NCBI RefSeq assembly: GCF_035083965.1
Contig: NC_089727.1
Location: forward strand, 9,367,501-9,431,500
From: Branchiostoma lanceolatum
Taxonomy: Eukaryota; Chordata; Leptocardii; Amphioxiformes; Branchiostomatidae
Direction: 5' to 3'
Length of the DNA stretch: 64,000 nucleotides
In this document: piece after piece, positions 37,100-47,014 of the stretch
Numbering within the stretch: the stretch's first letter is position 1
How the letters are laid out: the number at the start of each line of letters is the position of its first letter
Made by a program: the position numbers and the translations under genes
Notes under the pieces: generated by a model
Told to the model about the DNA's origin: nothing
Seen by the model: only the letters and a program-made list of their open reading frames with translations
The model's database searches: none

Positions 37100-40000
37100 C
37101 AATTGGTGCCTCTCTTGCAAATCGCCACTATAACAGCCAAGTGACCCGACAACATGCACGACAAATACTCTCGCCTGTCAAATGTGCTACCAGCATTCGC
37201 ACTCGAAAATGCGCCACAATGACACTCAACTGACGATGTCGCCGAACCTGACATGCACGACGCAAACTCTTTGCCGCCCTATTATCCGACAGCGAGAGCG
37301 TGCAATAAACACCAAAATACCTCTCAACCGACAACATCGTCGTACATAACATGGGGCACGTAAATCTTACAACCCTTGCCATGTGATCCTCCGCCCAGCT
37401 GGTAGTGCTACCATGTCGAGTGTACGTGTGCAAACAGCCACCTTACAACATTGATGCGCCGCACCTGCACAATTCAAAGTCATCTGGCGCTCGCCATACG
37501 AGCCCCACACTTAACCTTTCAACAACTAGGTCATAAACGTATTCCCATGGCAACGAATACCTACTAACGCTCGCCATGTAGGTCACGCTCGCCTTCCCGA
37601 CACACCGCATGCACGTTACACACCCTTCACGAGCATGATGTATGCCACATGCACGAATGCCTGCCCTAAGACATGCCAAAGAAGACCCTACCCTACCGAG
37701 GATATTGACAAACCCCACATGCACGACGTAACCCTTCACGATCGCCACGTGTGTCATGCTCGCCATTAGCCATCCGTACTAAGATCGTGCCAAATAACAT
37801 TCAACGGAGGATATAGACGACACCACATGCACGTCGTAAATCTCCTCACACTCACCATGTGTGTCACGCGTCAGTGTGCCCGCACTGAAACGTGCCAAAT
37901 GAACACTCCACTGAAGACAACGACGAACACCGCCTAAACGACGTATACCCTTCACACTCACCATGTGTATCACGCTCGTTCTGCCCGCCAACGAGTGTCC
38001 GCACAAACTGTGCCCAAAGAAACCCTCCACTAATGACATCAACTGACACCACATGCATGACGTATACCCTTCACACCCGCCATGTGTATCACGCTCGACC
38101 ACCCTACAACGAACGTCCGCACTAAAACTGTGTCATAAGAATATTCCACTGACACCAAATGCACGATGTTAAGCCTGTGAGCCTCGCCCTGTGAGTCACG
38201 CCCGATAGCCCGACCGTGAGTGTCCACACTAAATGTGCCACAGAAATATACCACTGGGACATGGACGAACACCACATGCACGATGTGAGGCCCGTGAGCC
38301 CCGCCCTGTGAGTCCCGCTCGACAGCCCGACAGCGAGTGTCCACACCAAATGCACCAAAAACGCTCCAGTGAGGACACCATATACACGATATACTATATC
38401 CTTCCCACCCAACCTATGTATCGCTCGACTGCCCCTCCGCGAGTGCCCGCACTAAATGCGCTAGATACCCCTCCCCTGAGGGCATAGACACGTACCACAT
38501 GCACGATGTAACGTGTCTGCAACTCTCGATCTCGCGATGTGTCACGCTCCACCGCGAGTGCCCGCACTAATTGTGCAAAGGAACACTCAACTGAGGACAT
38601 CAAAGAACACCACCACGACACAAATCCCATGTTACGGGTGTCACACTCGAAGGCCCCTCAGCGAGCGTCCGCGCCAATTGTACCGAAGAACACTACACTC
38701 AACTGAGGAGATCGACGAACATCACCACGACGCACACATCTGTCACGCTACGTGTATCACCGATCGACTGTCCCTCAGCTAGTGCCAGCACTAAAATGTG
38801 CCAAATAACACTCAACTGAGGACATCGACGAACACCACTACGACGTACACATCTCTCACGTCACGTGTCACACTCGACTGCCCCACAGCAAGTGTCCGCG
38901 TTAATCGCGCCTAAGAGCACTCAACTGAAGACATCGACGAACACCACTACGACGTGTAAATTGCTCGTGTCACGCGTGTCACGCTCGACTACCCCACAGC
39001 GAATGCCCACACTAATTGTGCCTAAGAACACTCAACCGAGGACATCAACGAACATCACGACGTGCCCAATTGTCACGTCACATGTGTCACCGCTCGACTG
39101 CCCCTCAGTTAGTGTCAGCACTCAACTGTGCCAAATAAAACTCAACTGAGGGCATCGACGAACATCACCACGACGTACACACCTCTCAAGTCACGTGTGT
39201 CACCGATCGACTGTCCCTCAGCTAGTGCCAGCACTAAAATGTGCCAAATAACACTCAACTGAGGACATCGACGAACATCACCACGACGTACACATCTGTC
39301 ACGCTACGTGTATCACCGCTCTACTACCCCTCAGCTAATGTCAGCACTAAAATGTGCCAAATAACACTCAACTGGTGACATCAACGAACATCACCACGAC
39401 GTACACATCTGTCACGTTACGTGTGTCACCGCTCGACTGCCCCTCAGCTAGTGTCAGCGCTAAAATGTGCCAAATAACACACGACTGGGGACATCGACGA
39501 ACATCACCACGACGTACACATCTGTCACGTTATGTGTATCACCGGTCGACTGCCCCCCAGCTAGTGTCAACACTAAAATGTGCCAAATAACACTCAACTG
39601 AGGACATCGACGAACATCACCACGACGCACACATCTGTCACGTTATGTGTATCACCGGTCGACTGCCCCTCAGCTAGAGACAGCGCTAAAATGTGCCAAA
39701 TAACACTCAACTGAGGACATCGACGAACATCACCACGACGTACACATTTGTCACGTCACGTGCGTCACCGCTCGACTGCCCCTCAGCTAGTGTCAGCACT
39801 AAAATGTGCCAAATAACACTCAATTGAGGACATCGACGAACACCACCACGACGCACACATCTGTCACGTTATGTGTATCACCGCTCGACTGCCCCTAAGC
39901 TAGCGTCAGCACTAAAATGTGCCAAATAACACTCAACTGAGGACATCGACGAACATCACCACGACGCACACATCTGTCACGTCACGTGTGTCACCGCTCG

Positions 40001-40885
40001 GCTGCCCCTCAGCTAGTGTCAGCACTAAAAATGTGCCAAATAACACTCAACTGGGGACGTCGACGAACATCACCACGACGCACAAATCTCTCACGCCACG
40101 TGCGTCACCGCTCGACTGCCCTTCAGCTAGTGTCAGCACTAAAAATGTGCCAAATAACACTCAACTGGGGACGTCGACGAACATCACCACGACGTACAAA
40201 TCTCTCACGTCACGTGTCACCGCTCGACTGCCCCTCTGCTAGTGTCAGCACTAAAATGTGCCAAATAACACTCAACTGGGGACGTCGACGAACATCACCA
40301 CGACGCACCCATCTGTCATGTCACGTGTGTCACCGCTTGACTGCCCCTCAGCCAGTGTCAGCACTAAAATATGCCAAATAACACTCAACTGGTGACGTCG
40401 ACGAACATCACCACGACGTACAAATTTCTCACGTCACGTGTGCAACCGCTCGACTGCCCCTCTGCTAGTGTTAGCACTAAAATGTGCCAAATAACACTCA
40501 ACTGGGGACGTCGACGAACACCACCACGACGTACACATTTGTCACGTCACGTGTGTCACCGCTCGACTGCCCCTCAGCTAGTGTCAGCACTAAAATGTGC
40601 CAAATAACACTCAACTGGGGACGTCGACGAACATCACCACGACGTACAAATTTCTCACGTCACGTGTGCAACCGCTCGACTGCCCCTCTGCTAGTGTTAG
40701 CACTAAAATGTGCCAAATAACACTCAACTGGGGACGTCGACGAACACCACCACGACGTACACATTTGTCACGTCACGTGTGCAACCGCTCGACTGCCCCT
40801 CTGCTAGTGTTAGCACTAAAAATGTGCCAAATAACACTCAACTGGGGACGTCGACGAACACCACCACGACGTACAAATCTCTCAG
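37100..40885. repeat. Tandem satellite, ~113-bp monomer
   Basis: The phrase gtgccaaataacactcaact recurs every 113 bases or so from about 38800 to 40850 (for example 39353, 39918, 40370, 40483, 40596, 40709). Upstream, from about 37100, units are recognisable but diverged (cgccatgtgtgtcacgctcg, cactaaa-tgtgcc). Many monomers carry CACGTG and cgacgaacatcaccacgacg. Because 113 is not divisible by three, the open frames in it (MPNNTQLGTSTNI...) cycle through all frames and are not genes. Confidence 0.92.
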
Positions 40886-42420
40886 TAATACGTACCTCAT
40901 ATTGCTACTCGACAGTTGTCCACGGCATCCCTAATGTCTCCACCGCACGCCTCTCTACTCCAGCATGTTTTCTCCCGTCTCGGTAGCGACTGCTGCAGCC
41001 GAAGTGGTTGTCATTTCTGTCACCGCAGTCTCCCATCTTCCGGAGTGACTTGCCAGCCTAAAATAAACAACACCCATGAGACAACCACTCGTAAACAAAG
41101 CAAAGGAAAATCAACAAACAACACGTCTCAAAAGAAACGAGCTCCGAAAAGCCTGAAGCCCTCGCCTATAAATTACAAACAAACGCGGAGCTTGTTCCAC
41201 CATCGCTTCTCTGTCACTGCAAGGTTCTTGTCCGCCACAATTGGTAGGCAGCTTTTCATAGGCAGTACCGGCCTCCAGGACGCCAAACTGTAGACAACAA
41301 AACACAAAACGTATCGCATCAGGCATAATCAGAACAAAAACGCAGACAAACATGTCCGGCGTCTCCGTCATACAAATGCAAATCACCGAAATACGATTCA
41401 AAGAAAGAAAACCCAAGTACGCCGGACTCCCGCCAAAATTCCTGCAGACAAAAATGGTGGCAGCAGGTCAGCTGCCCTGGCAGATGCCACTTCACGCCAT
41501 CGCCACAGGTCCTGCATCTCTCGAGTAGGCAGCCCCAAGTGTCCGCGTGTCCCATCCTTCTGGGTGCTGAGTTGGACTCTGACGAGGCCCATCCAGCACT
41601 TGAACAACGGCGGCGACTTTCTTGGTGTAACGCCTGCCTGACGTGCTAAACATGTCCGCTGCGGAACCGCTTGCCTCCTAAGTGTTGACTGCCGGGGTCG
41701 CCTGTTGTGTGAAGTCCTGCAAACTCGCAGTGGGTACCCGTGGAGCTTGGCTTATCACTGTAAAGGCACACAACACCACTTAATGGCCGAAGCAAAACAC
41801 ACAAAACACACGCTACCCACCCAAGGAAACTTACATCGAAAGGGAAGAACAAGTCCCAATCCGACCGAGGGCCAGGACACCGATTTGCCAAGGCCGAAAG
41901 CTCCACTCAGGTACCCTTCCCTTACCATTTACTGTAAACCACCCGAGTAACCCTGTTACGAAAACCAGAGAACAAAAGAAATTCTCCACGCATACAAATG
42001 CAAATGTCCCACGTGCAAAAAAGCCGCCAAAATCCCGTCGACAAAAACAGCTGCAACGAGAAATCGTCAAAACACGCTAAAAAAGGCACTTGAGAAAACC
42101 CCGAGGTTAAAACAAGCTACAAAACACCCCAGGAAACAAACCCAACTCGTAAAAACGAAGCCACAAGCAGAAAACTGAAAAACGGGAAAATAACAGCCGT
42201 CAACTAAACTCGTTACGGCCTAAAAACAAAACGTCCCCCGCTCTGCCAAAACCAGCTCAGTAACTAGCCAAACCTTGACCGAAATTCGGTCGTGGTAGTC
42301 CAGAAAACCTCTCCTAGGACTCAAGACGCTGCCAAAGGCCGCTCGAAGCACCGGTGGACGCACACTCCATTGTAAGAAGACCCCACTTCGAGCCCGGGAC
42401 AGACTGCCCACCACGTCCAG
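40886..42420. other. Unassigned segment of composite element
   Basis: No protein family was recognised on either strand. Two places share the phrase catacaaatgcaaat followed by an A-rich stretch with cgccaaaat (near 41370 and 41990), so part of it may be an old internal duplication. Confidence 0.35.
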
Positions 42421-43666
42421 TCGTTGCGTAGGATTTCAGTTAACTACACAGCATGGTCAACTGCCGCTCCTTTTATAGCATTAGGTGATGTCATTGGCGG
42501 ATTGATCCAATTATAGCGCAGTGTAAATAGCAAAACGATGTGCACAGGGCAAGATCAGACCGGACACGTTTGCTCCCTTGAGAGTATTGACTTCTAACCC
42601 TTAACCTCGCGACCGTAATCCACTTGTCAGTGAGGACCCCTAGCGATCCATGTTATTTTTGCCGCTGCTGGGTGTAAATAGTTTTAATACGGTACATAAA
42701 ATACTTCAACTAGCTCAAAAGTCATTGCCAATGTCTGCAAGTGTTCTGGTCATATTCCAACAATGAAGTTGTAAAGGATCTCGTTGAACTGATAAAATTA
42801 TATACTTACTGGTCGCGAGGTCAAGGGTTAGAGGCCATATGTCAATACTCTCAAGGGAGCAAACGTGTCTAGTCTTGCCCTGTGCACGTCGTTTTGCTCC
42901 TTCATTTCTGTTTTTCGTCGGCTTGTTTGCATCTTGAGTAATTGACAGTGAGTATAACTACTCAAGCGGACCCTTTGCCTCCATATATGTTGTACGATGT
43001 AACGTAAACTAAGATGATTAGTTCCATTTGCCAAAAATGTTGTTATGATCACAGCGATTGTGTAGGATACACATGTATGGACACTTCTAAAATTCGTTAA
43101 AACAATTTCAGGAGACTCATCTACTGTTGCTGAGAGACTTTGTAGTGTAGGAATACTAGGAATAGATGTGACATAAACAAAACACGTCTGGACATTGTTA
43201 TGCAAATCAAAACAATGGTTGAGACAAGAACTGCAAGTTGGGGCCCTTCACCTTTGACGTATTTATTGACGGTGCATTTGGCTGCGTATTCGAACTTAGA
43301 ATCATGAACCTCCTTAATGTTTTGTTCATAGTTTAGCTTATCATGGCCTGCTGCTTATGCTAATTTGTCACAAGATCCAGAACCTGAGAATTTGGTCTTG
43401 TAGACAACATCTACTTTGCCATGTACATACTTGACCTCGTGCCATGGTAGACTACATGCCACAAGTACATGTAGTTGATGTTGACTGCAAGACCAATTTC
43501 TCAGGTTCTGGATCTGGTTGTGTACTGGACAACGCCCCTTGGTTATAACTGTTACACGCCCAGGAGGTGGTTTACTAAGTGTGTGGCTACTCCTGTTTCC
43601 TCAAGTACCACATTTTTCTATACAAATCAGCCATAAGTTATAACATTCCAAAATTGCATCTGTGTT

Positions 43667-45463
43667 TTGTCTGAAGTTCCCTTTTTTCTTCTTCTAGAAA
43701 TGGACGACAGTTCCAATGGTTCTGATGTGGACCAGAGTCTGGATGTGGACGTTGGTTCCGATGATGCTATGGACAAGTTGTATCCAGTCACGTTGCTGGA
43801 GCGGTTGGCGGAGCTACGGTCAGAACAATACATGGTAGATGTGACGCTGTGCGCTGAGGGAAAGGAGATCGCCTGTCACCGCTTGGTCCTGGCTGCTTAC
43901 TCCGACTACTTCCACGCCATGTTCAACGGAGCCCACAGCGAGAGTAAGAAGGACAAGATAGAGATAGGAGGGGTGAGTGCAGAGGCTCTACAACTGTTGG
44001 TGGACTTTGCCTACACTTCCAAGATAGCCATCACTACTGATAATGTACAGCCCCTGCTCAAAGCAGCCAACATGCTGCAGGTTTCACATATCACAAAGGC
44101 TTGTGAAGTGTTCCTAAGGAACTGTCTGAAGACCGAGTCCTGTTTAGGAATTTGGGCATTGGCAGACCTAGTGTCGAGTACAAAGTTGTCTGAGATGGCA
44201 AGAGACATTGCCCTGAAAAGTTTTGACGAAGTACACATGACTGAGGAGTTCCTTCAGCTACCTGTAGACTTCCTGAAGATGTACCTATCAGACGATGGCC
44301 TTCATGCCAAGAAAGAGGAACGGGTGTTGGAGGCGATCGTGCTCTGGGCAAGACATGATCACGAAGAACGGCAAAGACACCTTACAGAGCTTATGGAGTG
44401 TGTTGATTTCGCAAATGTGGACCAAAACTATCTGGAGAACATACTGAAGAACGACAAAGTGTTGGCAGGAGTTCGCGAAATCAGGAAATGTAAACTAATC
44501 AGGAATCAGTCTGCACATGCGAGACCTCGTAAAATTCGGCAAGAAGAAATTCTGGTTCTTGGTGGTGAATCACAGGAGGAAGAGGACGGTATAAACCATA
44601 CCATGTACAGACTTGATCTCAATGGCATCTGTGTGGGCAAAAGTGCACTGCAGCAATCCTTTCAGAAGAGTAAGGGAATTGCAGCATGTGTGGTGGAGGA
44701 TGACGTGATTGTGACAGGGGGAGACGAGTCTGAGCATCAAGCATGGAGGTACAGGCCGTCTCAGGATTCTTGGACTAAGCTGGGATCCGTAAGAAACGGT
44801 CGAAGTTTCCATGGGATGGCGTCTGTGAATGGACAGGTGTACGTTGTTGGTGGTTATGACAAAACTCGCAACAACATGCCTCGGACTTCTGTAGAAGTAT
44901 ACAACAAGAGCGCAAACAGTTGGAGAAAGAGAGCACCATTAATACAGGCAGTGGTCGATTTCGGTATAACTACATGTCAAGAAAAGATCTACGTATTTGG
45001 TGGCGAGACATTTCTCTTTAACGAGTACATGGAGACTCATGCAGTGCAGTGCTATGACCCCATCCAAAATGTGTGGACTAACATGTATAGAACGCACTTG
45101 CACAGGCCGATGAGAGGTATAAGGGCATGCACAGTGGATTCTAAGATCTATCTTGTTGGTGGCAAGCTAGATTGTGTCCTGCGGTTCAATCATGAAGAAA
45201 ACATTTATGAGGAGTTGGCAGAAGGACTAGTCCCATGGCGTTACTGCAGTGCCACTGTGCGAGGCTCAGAGATCTTCATCACAGGCGGGCAGCCCTATGG
45301 GGCTTGGGATCCACAGGCCACATTAGAAGACGAATATGTCTTTTACCGCACGAGCCTGGCTACAATTCAGTGTTACAACACAAGCAATGATACCATGATC
45401 AGGGAAAAGGATGCGCCATTTAAACTAGTCAGGCACTGTACTGTAACTATAGCCAAAGACTGA
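43667..45463 (+). CDS. Kelch-like BTB-BACK-Kelch protein, right copy
   Basis: Open from 43667; the likely start is the ATG at 43700 (MDDSSNGSDV), just after the acceptor ttcttcttctag, because the preceding codons lie in the presumed intron. It has the same domain order as the left copy: BTB (DVTLCAEGKEIACHRLVLAA), BACK, six kelch blades. Extra N-terminal residues (DQSLDVDVGSDDAM) are absent from the left copy. The BTB and BACK parts are almost identical between copies, while the later kelch blades differ more (for example YDKTRNNMPRTS versus RGTPSNMAQTS), suggesting relaxed or divergent substrate recognition. The predicted role is a CUL3 adaptor. It is transcribed away from the left copy. Confidence 0.93.
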   Translation: MSEVPFFLLLEMDDSSNGSDVDQSLDVDVGSDDAMDKLYPVTLLERLAELRSEQYMVDVTLCAEGKEIACHRLVLAAYSDYFHAMFNGAHSESKKDKIEIGGVSAEALQLLVDFAYTSKIAITTDNVQPLLKAANMLQVSHITKACEVFLRNCLKTESCLGIWALADLVSSTKLSEMARDIALKSFDEVHMTEEFLQLPVDFLKMYLSDDGLHAKKEERVLEAIVLWARHDHEERQRHLTELMECVDFANVDQNYLENILKNDKVLAGVREIRKCKLIRNQSAHARPRKIRQEEILVLGGESQEEEDGINHTMYRLDLNGICVGKSALQQSFQKSKGIAACVVEDDVIVTGGDESEHQAWRYRPSQDSWTKLGSVRNGRSFHGMASVNGQVYVVGGYDKTRNNMPRTSVEVYNKSANSWRKRAPLIQAVVDFGITTCQEKIYVFGGETFLFNEYMETHAVQCYDPIQNVWTNMYRTHLHRPMRGIRACTVDSKIYLVGGKLDCVLRFNHEENIYEELAEGLVPWRYCSATVRGSEIFITGGQPYGAWDPQATLEDEYVFYRTSLATIQCYNTSNDTMIREKDAPFKLVRHCTVTIAKD

Positions 45464-45519
45464 TATGGTTAACATCTTGGCTCACTACTGGTACACAAGG
45501 AATGATATATACATGTAGG

Positions 45520-45648
45520 TACTTTCCAAGCAGAGGTTGGGTTTCGGCTTTTTTTTTACGTAGTCTTATGCGTTTTTGTCGGGCTTTCTGTTAACAGAAA
45601 GAAACTGTGACAAAAACAAGCCAAAACCCAACCTCTGCTTGGAGAGTA
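45520..45648. mobile_element. Foldback MITE in KLHL right-copy 3' flank
   Basis: ccaagcagaggttgggttt at the left is complementary to aacccaacctctgcttgg at the right; about 128 bp. It has no counterpart in the left arm, so it inserted after the duplication. Confidence 0.8.
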
Positions 45649-46439
45649 TGATATAGGATTGTGTCCATCTGCAAAGTTGAAGTTGTCAAACGAAAATCAT
45701 CCGTTTGTTAAGTTGACCTTGCTGTAATGATGGACATATGAACAAGTGTCTTGATACTTTGATAGCACAGAAGTCATGTCATTCCCCTAATGGATTAGGG
45801 TTTGCATTCCACTACTACTGGTACTAGCAAATTCAGTTTTAATCACAGTATTGGTGCACACACTACACAGCTAGGTAGGTTGCTGACATTCCTTTTTGTA
45901 CATTACTTTTGTGGTAAGCAAATATCAGGAAGACTTTAATCAGAAGCATAGTTTCCACTTAAATAGTAATAAGCACAATTAATGTTTTTTGTTTACTTAT
46001 TTTACACAACATGTTGTTATATCATTAAGGGTTGAGCCAGACTTTAGATCTTATTTGTATTTTTACATTTTTGTTAGATATAGCACTAACATTCTAATTT
46101 TCTTTTTGGTATGAATGCTTATCTGCAGTACAGATAGCTTGTTTCGAAAAAGAAATCTTAGTCTGTGCACCTTTTCTGTTGTGGTTTTCAATGCCATATT
46201 TCTCATCTTTGAAGCTGGGAAAACCTGTATATTGTGGGCACATCTCATTTAGGTGTACCCAAATGCTATCATCTACACCAACTGCATAATAAAATGAACT
46301 CTGTATTCATCAGTGTGTGTAATCTCTGCCTTCTTCTACTTCATACATTCTTGTTTGTCTCTGCACTGACAAAACCAGAATTAACAAGAGTTCAGGGACC
46401 CCATACCTCCATGAAACATTTTAATCATGCAAATGACTC

Positions 46440-47000
46440 ACACATTCACATAATCTATGCATGGTTATGTACACCTTTAACTTACTTAAACATATCGCAA
46501 GTGTGAAATCATGATGAACTACATAGATTAGGCAGGTATCTCATTGGGCTGCACCTGTTTGAGAAAGACATTAGCCAACGGGTGCCAATTAGTTGCCTGA
46601 AATGGCGATTTTTAAAGATAAGTTCCAAAACCAATTGCAATTGGCAAAATGGCGTGAATGGGCACAAACTAGATACCAGAAATAGATGTCAGTCAAAAAG
46701 GTAATTAACAACATTTTGCAAATGTGTCGTTGAGTTTATTGATGAAAATACAACAAAACTACCCGAAAGTGACATTGTAGAAAAACTGTATAATACACAA
46801 GTTAGCATATGCAAAATAGAATATTTCTGACTACGCAAAACAGCTACATTTTAGCTACTCTTTGTACATTATCTACAAATAGATTACAATGCAAAAAGCA
46901 TGCTTAGTGACTTGGAAGGCTTGGTAAAAAAATTAAGTATTATTAAAGATAGTCTTAAAAGAATATAAGGTTATCAGGTCTCGAGCAATTGAGCTGCAGT
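46440..47000. other. Intergenic, nothing recognised
   Basis: Between the right duplication edge and the TMEM237 stop. AT-rich, no gene or clear repeat seen; it may hold the TMEM237 3' UTR and polyadenylation site. Confidence 0.4.
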
Positions 47001-47014
47001 TCCGTTCAGCATTG

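Larger units (their letters stand above)
34277..42530. mobile_element. 8.25-kb composite TIR element (B) with gypsy fragment and satellite
   Basis: Same terminal sequences as element A, flanked by TAAA (34273-34276) and CAAA (42531-42534). The mirror arm of the KLHL duplication preserves the empty site (ggagCAAAacg, complement at 42886-42897), which fixes both boundaries. Contents in order: unrecognised DNA; PBS-like site near 34883; gag-integrase ORF 34926-35816; two-copy tandem repeat 35842-36180; unrecognised DNA; satellite about 37100-40885; then about 1.6 kb with no recognised content. No transposase was recognised, so it is presumably non-autonomous. Confidence 0.75.
30730..46420. repeat. 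Large inverted duplication around two kelch-like genes
   Basis: Left arm about 30730-33952 plus 42531-42614; right arm 42811 to about 46420; loop 42615-42810. Correspondences seen: KLHL coding regions on opposite strands; 5' flanks (ccgacgaaaaacagaaatga at 33930, its complement at 42900); the 'ggtcgcgaggtcaagggtta' edge at 42811 mirrored at 42597-42614; and 3' flanks (ctacagataagcattcacac at 31060 against its complement near 46110). The left arm is interrupted between 33952 and 42531 by mobile DNA; the right arm has a MITE at 45520-45648 absent on the left. Confidence 0.88.

Noticed and set aside
37100-40986. Many open frames of 70-130 codons (MPNNTQLGTSTNI..., MVERDTHGGCEG...) on both strands
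   Set aside because: They are readings of the 113-bp satellite; the same words recur in shifted frames, as expected when the period is not a multiple of three.
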